A stretch of DNA of 64,000 nucleotides from Phoenix dactylifera (lineage: Eukaryota; Streptophyta; Magnoliopsida; Arecales; Arecaceae), in NCBI RefSeq assembly GCF_009389715.1, contig NW_024067778.1, positions 248,001 through 312,000 on the forward strand. Reading direction: 5' to 3'. Under the pieces are notes generated by a model. The model was not told the origin of the DNA and searched no databases. It saw only the letters and a list, made by a program, of their open reading frames with translations. Below are positions 1 through 10,243 of the stretch, one piece after another. Both the position numbers and the translations under genes were made by a program. The stretch's first letter is position 1; each line of letters opens with the position of its first letter.

Positions 1-274
1 GGAGCACATTATTGAGCCAAGGATAGATGAAGAAAGAAGGAGGGCAACATAGAAAATGATATAATGCTGAGTTATAGGAGGTATGACGGTGGTTGCAATA
101 TTAACATGAAGGCTAAAATGTATACATAATGGGAGGAAGAAGGTTATAAAAAAATGTTAAGAAATATAAAGAAGGAAGGTTGCAATATCAGCATGAAATG
201 AAGGATGGATGCATACTAGAAGATCAGAGCACACAACAACAACAAGAAAATAGGGGAGGATGGGAATTTGAAGC
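1..274. other. Unassigned AT-rich sequence
   Basis: I see no gene, RNA or clear element end here. It is AT-rich DNA leading into the tandem-duplicated block that follows. Confidence 0.5.
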
Positions 275-1413
275 TATATGTTTCAAGTTTCTTAGTACAT
301 TTTGAAGTTTAGCCTATTGAGCTTGCTTCTTTCCTACCATATGCTTATGTATCATTTTTGATTTGTTAACTTATTTAAATTATTCTATTTAATATATTTT
401 CAATAAATAATTAATTTTTTAAAGGAATATATTATTTTCAGTGAGATTGTCTCATTCTAGTGAGATTTAAAATTCAAAATTTCTATGCCAATTCTTGAGA
501 GGCCTTTTGGAGCATTATTACCAATTTTTGTTTAGATTACTATTGAAAAAAAACTCCTAACATATGGTTTTACTTATCTAGCACCATGACATATAATGGC
601 TATAAATTTCTAATCATTTTCTATAACTTTAGTACATCTTCTTTCTTCTCTCTTAGCTGTTTTTAGTTGACAACTAAAACTTCCAAAAAATCTCAAAAAG
701 CTCTTGACAAGTGTGGCTTTAGCCGAAAATGGAGATTGCTATATATTGGGAGAACCTATCCAGTAAAGCTTATATAAAGGAGTGATCTTTATTTTCCAAG
801 GCTGGTTCTCAAGCATGCACCTATCGTCTCATTTGTTTTAAAGTTAATCATCAATGAAAATTCAATTTTTTTGAGTTTCTAACTTTAAAATTTTAAAATC
901 CTATGTCTTATTGATCAAAACAAAAATCAAGCTTTATATTTCAACTTTCTTACTATGAATTTGGAGTTTGGACCATTAAGTTTGGGCCTTTCTTACCATA
1001 TGCTTATCTATCATTTTTCATTTATTAACTTCTTTAAATTATTCAATTTAATATATATAATTTTTGATAATAATTATTTTTTAAAAGAGTATATTTACTT
1101 TCATGAGATCCTCTCCTTCTGATGAGATTTGAAATTCAAAATTTCTTTTATAATTATTACACCAAAAACTCCTAACTTATGGTTTTAGTTATTTAGGACC
1201 ATGATATATAGTGGCTATAAATTTCTCATTATTTTCTATAAATTAGTGCATTTTCTTTGTTCTCTCTTAGCTATTTTCTTTGACAATTAAAAGCTTTCAA
1301 CAAATCTCAAAGGGCTCCAACAAGTGTGGCATTAGCTAGAAATAGAGGTTGCTATATACTGGGAGAACCTACCCAATAAAGCTTATATAAAGGAGTGATC
1401 TTTATTCTCTAAG
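275..1413. repeat. Diverged tandem duplication, two copies of about 550-650 bp
   Basis: Copy 1 runs from about 275 to 834 and copy 2 from about 927 to 1413, then continues at 6325 on the far side of the CACTA element. Shared landmarks in the same order include the phrases ACCATATGCTTAT, TGAGATTTNAAATTCAAAATTTCT, GGGAGAACCTA and TTATATAAAGGAGTGATCTTTATT. No coding potential is visible. Copy 1 is useful because it preserves the unoccupied version of the CACTA insertion site near 808-830. Confidence 0.8.
1411..1413. other. CACTA target-site duplication, left copy (AAG)
   Basis: The 3-bp AAG directly outside the left terminus matches 6322-6324. Three-bp duplications are diagnostic of CACTA insertion. 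Confidence 0.85.
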
Positions 1414-1429
1414 CACTACAAGAAAATAC

Positions 1430-1760
1430 ATATTCAGCGACTAAGATTCTATTCGCCGAATAACCATATTTGGTCGCCGAAACCTTTTCATGACTAGTAT
1501 ACCCTTTGTAGCCAAACCCTAGTCACTGAAAGGTTTTAGCGACCAATATTGTGTGGTCACCTAAGGTACACAAACAACGACCAACATTTGGTTGCCGAAG
1601 AAAATTATCGGCGACCCAATCTGGTGTCGCTAATTTCAACGCCGACCAAATAGTTGGTCGTGGAAGGTTTGTCTTCCGCTACCAAAAAAATGGTCACTGA
1701 ATGTCTATCTTCCCCCATTAATAGTTTGGTCGCAGAATGTATTGGAATGCATTGGCAACA
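1430..1760. repeat. Left subterminal repeats of the CACTA element
   Basis: Repeated short motifs of the form TTGGTCGCCGAA, GCGACCAA and GTCACTGAA occur in both orientations, spaced every 20-40 bp. In CACTA elements such subterminal arrays are bound by the TnpA-type accessory protein; that role is inferred from the family. Confidence 0.7.
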
Positions 1761-2384
1761 AACATTTTTTGGTGGCAGAAAGTATTAACGTGTATTTAAT
1801 TAACAATTCAAATTATAAGCTTAATATTTGTTTTTGGGCTCGTTCCAAATTCTGTATAACCAACACAGCCTATCCAATATCCATATTGCACAATACATTT
1901 GCTCATCCAAATAGAAGTATACACAATGTTGGAGAATCCATAATCATTCATTATAAATATCATCTATAAGTCTAAAGTCAAGCATACCTATTACCCATAC
2001 ATCACAATATTTCATCCATACCATATGTTAAGGTGATAATCATCACCAAACACATCAAAATGTAAATTAAAAATCCCAAAATATCTGATCTTGCTATTCA
2101 TCCAAACAACTATCATGTAGACAAAAATATTCTTATACCAAAAACTGGATTCTGCTTGTAGACAACTCTACCATGATCATCTGAACAAAAGCTATCCATG
2201 TACCAGAAACTAGATTTCACATGCTCATAACTCCACCATGTATCTGAGAAAGTAAAAAAGAATACACAGTCAATAACCACATGTGAAAAATAATAAACTA
2301 AAATTCAAGTATAAGTTCACAATGACATTTCGCTTAATTTGGTCAAAATCTCTAAATAACCTACGTAATATAAATGAGAATACA

Positions 2385-2707
2385 TACCAACGAGTATTTG
2401 TACCACCAGTTGAATACGTGGCCCCATTATGATGGAATCGGACACCGTTACAAAAGCACCCTGAATATATGTTGACTATCGGACGAGGACCGTTGGCCAA
2501 TGACCATAATTCATCAGTAGCTTCCGGTGATCGCTGGTTTCGAAGTTGAGTCATCTATAACAAAAAAGTGACAATATGTTACTTCACTTTCAAATACAAG
2601 GATAACTCAAGGTGCCTACATGTTAATTAATTTTGCTTACGCGATCTTTGAACCACTTGGGAAATTCTTTACGTTGTCTGTTTGTGATGTCAACTTCACT
2701 CTCACCT
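2385..2707 (-). pseudogene. CACTA TNP2-like transposase fragment (DUF4216-type region)
   Basis: Two minus-strand exon-like pieces can be read. The first (about 2707-2641) encodes EVDITNRQRKEFPKWFKDR and ends at a GTAAGC donor. The second begins after TTATAG near 2554 and encodes ELWSLANGPRP followed by YSGCFCNGVRFH, ending near a GTATGT donor around 2388. The order 'EFPxWFK', 'LxxLAxGP' and 'YxGxxxNGxRFH' is what I expect of the region after the transposase domain in plant TNP2 proteins, commonly labelled DUF4216. The catalytic portion is absent, so this is a remnant of the element's own machinery. The family label comes from motif order, not an alignment. Confidence 0.6.
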
Positions 2708-3107
2708 TGTATGTAGTTTGTGTGTTCTCTATTCGACATTCCGTAACGTATAAGTAACATATAAGACTAAACAACTAAATATACAATAGCTGAACCTTAA
2801 TAAGCAAGTTAAAAAAACATACTCTCGATATTGATCCACTTTTGAACTATTGTATAACAACAGTTAATTGATCCTTTTCTTTTATTAATTCCTGTATCAT
2901 TTGATTTACTTGAACTCTTAAATGCATAGGACATGGGATATTAACTGACAGATCCTTTTCAATGTTGATGGTTAGTGAAGTAATAAAGATAGGTTGAAAA
3001 CCTACAAGTCCTTTCTTAAGATTATCAATCACGGCACCAAATATGGATGACTGAGCTCAACATTGTTAGTTCTTTGGCTTAAATTCTCCATCTTTTTGTT
3101 TCTTCAG

Positions 3108-3449
3108 ACCCACATGCTACTGAAGTTTGCCTGGGAAACTTAAAGAGGTTTCAATTCAGGGAGCTCCAGATTGCAACAGATAACTTCAGTAGCAAAAACA
3201 TTCCAAGAAAAGGTGGCTTCGAAAATGTCTACAAAGGTCAGCTCCCTGATGGAACTTTAGTAGCGGTAAAAAGGCTCAAGGATGGAAATGCTGCGGGTGG
3301 AGAGATCCAGTTTCAGACTGAAGTGGAGATGATAAGCTTGGCAGTGCACAGAAACCTCCTCAGATTGTATGGATTCTGTATGACTGCTACTGAGAAACTT
3401 GGAGCGTATCCTAATATGTCCAATGGAAGTGTTGCTTCCCGACTCAAAG
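3108..3449 (+). pseudogene. Captured kinase exon of NIK/LRR-RLK II type
   Basis: A 342-nt exon with intact splice borders (TTCTTCAG before it, GTAAATC after it) encodes the juxtamembrane segment and kinase N-lobe of an LRR receptor kinase of the NSP-interacting kinase (NIK) group. Recognisable blocks are [59 protein letters not shown] and [13 protein letters not shown]. The ATP-binding lysine (VAVK) and the helix-C glutamate (TEVEM) remain. The glycine loop has degraded: the usual GKGGFG reads RKGGFE. A conserved LLVYPYM stretch reads LGAYPNM. No other kinase exon follows, so no kinase can be made. The retained flanking intron sequence shows capture from genomic DNA rather than from an mRNA. 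It lies wholly inside the CACTA element. Confidence 0.88.
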
Positions 3450-3719
3450 GTAAATCATACATTCTGTCTGATTCATGCATGGATTTCAAATTCCCATAAA
3501 AGATATATAGTATTTAGACTAGTATTGTAATTAATAAATAATTTTGAAATTTAAGTTGGCATCTGCTGAATAATCACAATTAGTATTACTTAGCGGTGAT
3601 TCAGTGTGATTATCGAATAACCAAGTATCATGGACTGACTACAATGTAGGCTTTAGTTATCATCAGGATTTTAATTATTGAAAAATAATTAGAGTTTGGT
3701 CATTATAAGAACCATGGCC

Positions 3720-4440
3720 TCCTGAGTTTATAAATAGGGGAACGGGCAAACACTTAGGGGGCTGTGTGATCAAAATGTGGCTTTCATGCTTAAAGAGGAA
3801 AATCTAAAAGACAACAATACATGTGGAAACGATCTCGGAATGAGTGTTGAAATGATCCCGGACCTCATCGCGGCAGCTCCACCTACGACCAATTCACGGC
3901 CTCAGCAGAGGGAGGAGGAAGAACCCTCTCTGCCTTGCCTACCTGCAGCAGGAGAAGGAAAAGAACCCCTCAGAGGAGGGAAGGAAGAATCCTAGCACGG
4001 CTGTCGACAACTGCGGCCACGGCAGCGATCAAGCGCGGCGCTGGATCCACAGGCGGAGACCCTAGGTAGGTTCCTTCCCCCTTCCTCTTCCTCTTCTTCT
4101 TTTCTTTTATTTTGTTATCATGGGGTAAAAGGAAACGGGGTTAGGGTTTACCTCGCTCCGGGAAGAATCAGTTGTGGGTTCTGAAAACCCTAGCCGACGA
4201 GCAAGAAGGAGGGGGGCATTGACGGGGTGATGTAGCCGCGATGATCTCGTCCCGGGTGAGAGTTGAATCGGCCGATCGGGGGGCGTGATGTAGCCGTGCT
4301 CGCCGTCGACGGGGAGGCATAAGGGTCGGCAAGGGGGAGCCGGAGAGGGGAGACAAGAAGGGGGAGCCGCGATGCCACAAGCCCTAACTCTCCAATCGGG
4401 ACGACGCCAAGATTTAATCGGGACTGGGCTGATAGGGAAA
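3720..4440 (+). other. GC-rich chimeric block in the CACTA element, origin unknown
   Basis: The base composition rises sharply above the surrounding AT-rich DNA. A TATAAATA box-like string lies at about 3730, and an open frame of 72 codons (3777-3995) follows. It encodes an acidic, proline-rich peptide that I do not recognise. A CT-rich tract follows at 4070-4110. This looks like the 5' end of a gene (promoter and leader) carried by the transposon, but the donor cannot be named from sequence alone. Confidence 0.35.
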
Positions 4441-4467
4441 TACTTAGAATCGCCGATGGACTAAGTA

Positions 4468-4645
4468 AGTCGGTCTACAAGCCAAATTTCATATCAAACT
4501 ATTTTTTATCTATAAGACTAATTGGACGGAACTTGATGTCTCCCAGCTCCCCACTCACAAGGACAAAAAAAAAATTTCAGACCTTCTTCGAAAATCCAAT
4601 CCCATTGCAGGAAAGTAGCAGTAGGGGTGCAAATGGGTCATGACC
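4468..4645. repeat. Block shared with the neighbouring hAT-like element
   Basis: This stretch, with GTCTACAAGCCAAATTTCA and TTGGACGGAACTTG as landmarks, recurs in the same orientation at about 6949-7085. It is followed by TAGGGGTGCAAATGGGTCATG (4624-4644), which resembles the terminus of the 6672-7510 element. A relict of that family was therefore already inside the CACTA element. Confidence 0.65.
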
Positions 4646-4795
4646 AGCACCATGAGATTTAAAAATGAGAAAAAGGAATTTAAGTTTTCTGAAGAGCGAT
4701 TGGAATTTTGATTATCGAAGGAATTTAGGCGGGACGGCGGGCACACTTAGTTTCATTTTGGATTTCCCTCCTTTTATTTTTTTTTAATTTATGAT

Positions 4796-5165
4796 TACTC
4801 AAAAATAATATTTTTAATATTTTTGGAATTAAAAATTAAATTTGGTGACTGAAATTTCTGTCAATAATCCGTCACTGCCAAAAATAATCTTTTAAAAATT
4901 TATAAACACTTGGATTACGATATTTGTGATGGCTAAATTTGTCACCGTCTGGTTGCAATTTCGGTTATCATTTTTCTGACAGATACCCCGTCACTACGAT
5001 GGTCACTAAGTTTTGGCGCCCATCCTACTCGCGTATTCTGTGACCAGTCTGTCACTAATCTATCACTAAGTTTACACCACGGTGACCAAATTTCTGTCGG
5101 TCACTAATCCGTCACAAATAGTGACAATAACGGTTCGTCACTATACGCGTGTTTTCAGGTAGTGT
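4796..5165. mobile_element. End fragment of a second CACTA-type family
   Basis: Many GTGAC/GTCAC motifs (for example CCGTCACT and GTCACTAAT) lead up to a terminus reading GTTTTCAGGTAGTG at about 5152-5165. In reverse complement this gives CACTACCTGAAAAC, a CACTA-like end distinct from the host element. I could not find the partner end in the window, so this looks like a truncated or rearranged nested copy. Confidence 0.6.
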
Positions 5166-5299
5166 TGGGATGCCGACGTCGAAGAGACTCGCGAACGGGC
5201 GAACGGGTGAAGGCAAGGAGATAAAGCCGAATAGAGGAATAGGGAATTAGCTAGGGTTTGTTTGGTTTCTTACACGTCCCCTACATGCATGCGTTTCTC

Positions 5300-6306
5300 G
5301 ACTACATTTTTTTTAGTCACTGGAGGTGAACCTTTAGGGACCAAAATTTGGTCGCCAAAAATTTTACCTCTAACCCGCGCAAAATACTGGACTCGCGCCA
5401 ACTTGGTTTTGATTTTCCACGATCAAATATGCATTTAGTTGGTGTACGACAATCATTCAGTAACTAAAAAGGATGCATGCAAATTTATTTCTAAGCGGAT
5501 TTTCGATCCTGCCCGTAGGATGTCCAAGAATTCTATATATTTCTAAGCGGATTCCCGTTCCCACGTCCGCAGGCCGCGTATCCTGTCGATCCGTATATTT
5601 ATTTGACAAGGAGTCAAGCACCGAGCTCGAGCTTTTAAAATTATATTATAATAATAAAAATAAAAAAGAATTTAAGTATGTAGAAAAGTTGTGGGATTGA
5701 GATTCAGCCAAAGAGACGAGGATATGCCTAAGTGAATTAAGGTATTAAACGGCACCGTTTGAAAATAAGCAGTTTTTTTTTTTTTTTGAACTTAGAAATT
5801 AGCATCTTATAGGGGCTAGTACAACATCGTTCGGTTTTACGGAAACCTTCCACTACCAAAAGTTTGGTCACTAAAAAACTCAAACTTTCTGCCCAATTTT
5901 TTTATCGAAAAAAGGCGCCATTCATAAAAGTTTTCCTCGACTAAATTTTTTTTAGTCGTTGGAGGTGAACCTTTAAGGACCAAAATTTAGTCGTCAAAAG
6001 TTTTACCTCCAGCCCTGCCAACTTGGTATTGTTTTCCGCGACCAAATATGCATTTAGTCGGTGTAGGACAATTATTCAGTAACTAACAAGATGTTAGTCG
6101 TAGATAGCCTTAGTTTCAGCGACCAAACTTTAGTCGCCAAACGTTTTACCTCCACCCCGCCAACTTGGTTTTGATTTTCCGCGACCAAATATGCATTTAG
6201 TCGGTGTAGGACAATCATTCAGTAACTAATAAGGATGTTGGTCGCAAATAGCCTTATTTGCAATGACCACTATTCATTTAGTCGCCGAAAGTGGTCGCTG
6301 AAAGTG
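5300..6306. repeat. Right subterminal repeat array of the CACTA element, three long units
   Basis: A unit of about 140-180 bp recurs three times, around 5305-5475, 5940-6095 and 6100-6240. Each unit carries GACCAAANTTNGTCG, TTTTACCTC, the CAACTTGGT phrase, ACCAAATATGCATTTAGT and ATTCAGTAACTAA in the same order. The middle (5480-5900) is AT-rich with no gene. Such arrays are typical CACTA subterminal regions. Confidence 0.75.
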
Positions 6307-6342
6307 TATTTTCTTATAGTGAAGGCAGATTCTCAAGCATGT

Positions 6343-6490
6343 ACCTATCACCATTGTTTCTGTTTGGTAGTATTTTCTTATAGAATGGCATGATTAGGGG
6401 TTGTGTTGGGCATGCTACCTATCGCCATTGTTTCTATTTAGCAATATTTTCTCATAGAATGGCATGATTAGAGGTTGTGTTGGGCATGCT
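6343..6490. repeat. 74-bp tandem duplication
   Basis: Two units (6343-6416 and 6417-6490) share ACCTATCNCCATTGTTTCT and ATAGAATGGCATGATTAG. They lie in the resumed host sequence to the right of the CACTA element. Confidence 0.75.
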
Positions 6491-6671
6491 AGAATTTTGG
6501 ATCAAAATTTTTGACCTATCCTTATCCAAAGATCAGGTTGTGTCTCCTCAAGTCTACAAGTTAGGCTCGAGTATGTTATGACAAGCGCGCACACACACAC
6601 ACACGCCTACCCCACCCATCTGCCCACCCACACACCTTTTTAGTTTTCATCAGGTTTGGGTCACATGTATT

Positions 6672-7510
6672 TAGGGGTGCAAATGGGTCGGATCGAATTC
6701 TGGGTGACTCCGATCCGACCCGATTTTTGTTCGGATTCTAATTTTGGATTCAGACTGGACCCAGTTGAAGATCGGATCGGGTCCGGATCGGGTCCGAATC
6801 GGATCTTATTTTTTTGTGCTTTTGGAAAAGCATTTGGGTAAATCTAATTTGGTCATATCATAATTATGAGGTGCTGGGTGACCCATAACTAGAAAGAATT
6901 GCAATTGACCTCCAGTCAGAACAGATGACCCATGACTACTAACTAAATCGGTCTACAAGCCAAATTTCAGATCACACTTTTTTTTGTCCATATGACTGAT
7001 TGGACGGAACTTGGTGTCTCCCAGCTCCCCTCTCACGAGGACAAAAAAAATCCCAGACCTTCTTCCAAAATCCAATTCCATTGCAGAACACTGGCACATG
7101 ACCCATATTCAGTTCAGTGTTCCCTCACTTCCTCCCTGCAAAAGTTAAAAAAAACAGGAGCCAAAAAACAGAAGGAAAAAAAAAAAAAAAAAAGCCAGCT
7201 ACCGAGACACCAGAGGTATCAACAGTATAATAGATCGAGATAGAATCCTAATGGACCAATAGTGCCATGACCCACCAAAAAAAAAAAAAAACAAACTCCC
7301 TTTTGCTATTTCTCCCCCCTCCCCCCCCCTCTCTCTCTCTCTCTCTTCGGTCCATTTGGGTCGGATCGGGTCCATTCGGTAAACCTAGACCCGACCCAAA
7401 AAATGATTCGGATCCGATTTTAGGACATAACCCGGACCCATGGATCCTAAAATTCGGATCGGATCGGATCGGGTCAGGTCTCGGGTCGACCCGACCCATT
7501 TGCAGCCTTA
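6672..7510. mobile_element. Non-autonomous hAT-like element
   Basis: The left end TAGGGGTGCAAATGGGTCGG is matched in inverted orientation by CCGACCCATTTGCAGCCTTA at the right end (about 17 of 20 pairs agree). Flanking 8-mers CATGTATT (6664-6671) and CATGTACC (7511-7518) match at six of eight positions, as expected of an aged hAT 8-bp TSD. The ends are rich in GATCGGGTCCG-type motifs facing each other. Long A-runs (about 7178-7196, 7277-7289) and a C/CT microsatellite (7311-7345) lie inside. No transposase is encoded. Confidence 0.7.
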
Positions 7511-7519
7511 CATGTACCT

Positions 7520-9000
7520 TTACCATACTTAAACTTAGATATGAAATTTTTGAGAGGTTTATATTTTCCCAATACACCTGACTCATAGGCCTAGAGTTCG
7601 AATCAACTATAGACCTGCAAATAGTAGGAGTTGTTCGGTTGTCTAAGGTATTTCTAAATATGTAACCATAAAACATGACCTTATGTAAGGGAAGTTGCAT
7701 GAAATATAGGGAGGTACTTGTTTCATAGAACTCATTTTCAAGATTTATTACTTGCTAGGGAAACTTGCTTTAGTAAAACTTGTAAAATAAACATCACCTT
7801 GGATTTAATATGTCAATTACAGAGTCACTTTAATTTTGAAGAAAAGTGAAATAAATTTAATAATAATATAGTCCTTCATGTGTGCAACTATGACAAAATA
7901 TGACAAGGCAAGAATGGCTGTCTTATCTAATCATTAAATATTCTCCTTGTTTCATCATGTTAAAGAAAGGGAAAAAATGAAGAGAAACCGAAGAAACTCC
8001 CTATGGGTTCACAAAGAGAATGTGGATAGCGTGATCCATGAATTAGAATCCTCTTCGATCTAAGCATGAAATGGATTCTCAAGCATGCACCTACCATCGT
8101 TATTTTTTTTTTGCAACATATTCTTATATGAATGACATGATTGGGGGTTTTATTGTGTACATCCTATCCTAGACCAGAATTGGACATTCTAGAGTTTGGA
8201 TCTAAGATTTTAACATGTAACCATCCAAGGATCAGGTCAGATCCAAGCAGTCTATATTTCTCAAGTTTTAACAAGTTTACAAGTTAGGCTTGAGTATATT
8301 AAGATCACCAAATAATGATCGAGGTTATATTGAGTACGAACCCCTCCCCCCAAGCTTGGGTCAGGCCTAGGTTCCAAATCAAATGTAGATCTACATATCT
8401 TAAGAACATTTGGTTGTCTATGATATTTCTAAAATAGGTAGACATAAAACATGATCTCTTGTAAAACAAGTTTCATGAAAACATGGAGGTACTTGTTTCA
8501 TAAAACTCATTTTTTGAGCTTATTACTTGCCATTTATGGAAAAATAGGTCATACGAAAACCATCAAGTGACCATTCTAATTTAAAACTCAATCCCCTTGG
8601 ATTGAATATGTCAATTACAAATAACCACTTTAATTTTGCTGAAAAGAGAAGAAATTTTAATAACAATAGAGTACTTCATGTGCAGTTATGATAAAATGTG
8701 AGAAAACATGAATGGTTGTTTCTCATCTAATCATTAAAGATTTTTTTTTACGTCATATTAAAAAAGAAGAAAAAAAAATGAAGAGAAATTAAAGAAACAC
8801 CCCAAATGTCTGCAAAGAGAGTATGGATAGTGTAATCCTTGAGTTAGGATCCTCTCCAATATTCTAGGCACAAAATGAGGAGATCTAGTCTTCCAATCAC
8901 GGCCATTTATGATTGACATAATAGCCGCGATTGGGTGAGACCCAAATAGCATTATAATATCTAGACCAGGGGGGATCCCATGCTATGATCCTCTACCAAG
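7520..9000. repeat. Diverged duplicated AT-rich segments
   Basis: About 7560-7760 and 8340-8530 are diverged copies. Shared phrases include CATAAAACATGA, GGAGGTACTTGTTTCATA, AACTCATTTT and TTATTACTTGC. The segment near 8062-8160 also resembles 6325-6420. No gene is visible; this is old local duplication. Confidence 0.65.
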
Positions 9001-9149
9001 TCCTATAGCAAACTGCTGTAAAAGAAACCAAATTTAGGCATCAAAATTTAAGGGCTAACAATGAGATGATGTTGAATATTTGAAAATATGGAGTTGCACA
9101 AGCTGGTTGCCATCCAAGTCTCACTCTTGATATTCATATTATACTAGCA

Positions 9150-9640
9150 TATAACCTAAACGATCAATGATTTATAATTTTCTCTTTTCTCCAACTATTG
9201 TTGAAATGTAATGTAGCATGCAACGAGTTAAAATAAATAGAAAGTTTTAATAGCCAATTTTTTCCTATAAAATAAGCAACGAACTATAATGAATGTTGAG
9301 CAAAAATTTCTATAATTTATGTCTATGCCACTAATTTCTATATAGCAAGAAGACCCTGTGCAATATGCTGGTACAATTTTTTTCTCACTTTTTCAATTAT
9401 TTTACACAATCAATGATTTATAATTTTCTCCTTTTTCTAACTATTGTTAAAATGTAATGTAACAATGCAACAAGCTATAATAAATAGAAATTTTCAATAA
9501 CTAAATTTTTGCTGTAGAATATAACGAACTTCAATGATTGCTAAGCAAAAACTTTCATTATTTATGTCTATACCACTAATTTTTATATGGCAAGCAGGCT
9601 CTATGCAATATGCTGATACAATTTTTATTTTATATTAAGC
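9150..9640. repeat. Tandem repeat of about 250 bp, two copies
   Basis: Copies near 9155-9400 and 9409-9640 share ATCAATGATTTATAATTTTCTC, AACTATTGTT, AATGTAATGTA and ATGCTGNTACAATTTTT. No coding sequence is seen. Confidence 0.7.
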
Positions 9641-9949
9641 AACAAATTAATGATAACCCATCACAGTAATATCGGTATCATTAATACAAATGTGTATGTA
9701 GCAAATGGAGAGTTTTGGACAATTTGAGCCTCTATTTTGGATATGTATAATAGATAATAAAATAGTAGAAATGTAAAAATCTGGATTATTTTCAAAAGTA
9801 TTTCAAATATCTTACAAGAATGCCGTAACCAAGGTTTTTTTAGATCCCGTTAGATAGGGTGTTCCTGTTTCTCTATGAAATGTGATGCTCCATTGTCCCG
9901 CACCATCTCGACAATAGTCTCAGTCAAGTGTCATGGTAGATATCCTCTG

Positions 9950-10240
9950 GCCCTCTCTTCTTTTTCTTTATTTTATTTTTTCTTTCCTTCTTTTTCGTCT
10001 TCTTTCTTTCGTTCTTCTTTTTCCTCCTTTCTTTCTTTATTTTCTTTTTTTTTTAGCTTTCATCTTTTTCGTTTCTTCTTCTTCTTGTTTTTTTTTTACT
10101 TTTTCTTCTTCTTCTCTCTTTTTATCTTCTTAATGCTTTCCTTTTTTTTCTTTTCTTTTCTTCTTCTTTCTTTCTTTCCTTTTTTTTTGTTCCCTTTCTT
10201 TTTCTTCATATTTTTTCTTCTTTTTTTTTTCTCTTCTATC
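9950..10240 (+). repeat. Long pyrimidine (TTC/TTTC) microsatellite
   Basis: Nearly 290 bases are almost pure T and C on the plus strand. The tract is open in one frame, so it reads as a run of Phe, Ser and Leu residues upstream of the LINE domains; that reading is an artefact. A long polypurine-polypyrimidine tract can form triplex DNA. Confidence 0.85.
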
Positions 10241-10243
10241 ACT

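Larger units (their letters stand above)
1414..6321. mobile_element. CACTA (En/Spm) DNA transposon with captured gene fragment
   Basis: The left end reads CACTACAAGAAAATA (1414-1428) and the right end TATTTTCTTATAGTG (6307-6321). This is an inverted pair with the canonical CACTA terminus. A 3-bp TSD, AAG, lies immediately outside (1411-1413 and 6322-6324). The upstream tandem copy has the corresponding empty site (CCAAGGCTGGTTCTCAAGC), so both ends and the TSD are well supported. Subterminal repeats built on GCGACCAAA/TTTGGTCGC motifs occupy both ends, as is usual for plant CACTA elements. Inside are a minus-strand transposase remnant (about 2385-2707), a plus-strand kinase exon (3108-3449), a GC-rich chimeric block (about 3720-4440) and an end fragment of a second CACTA family (about 4796-5165). 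At 4.9 kb with no complete transposase it is non-autonomous: a Pack-CACTA by structure. Confidence 0.92.
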
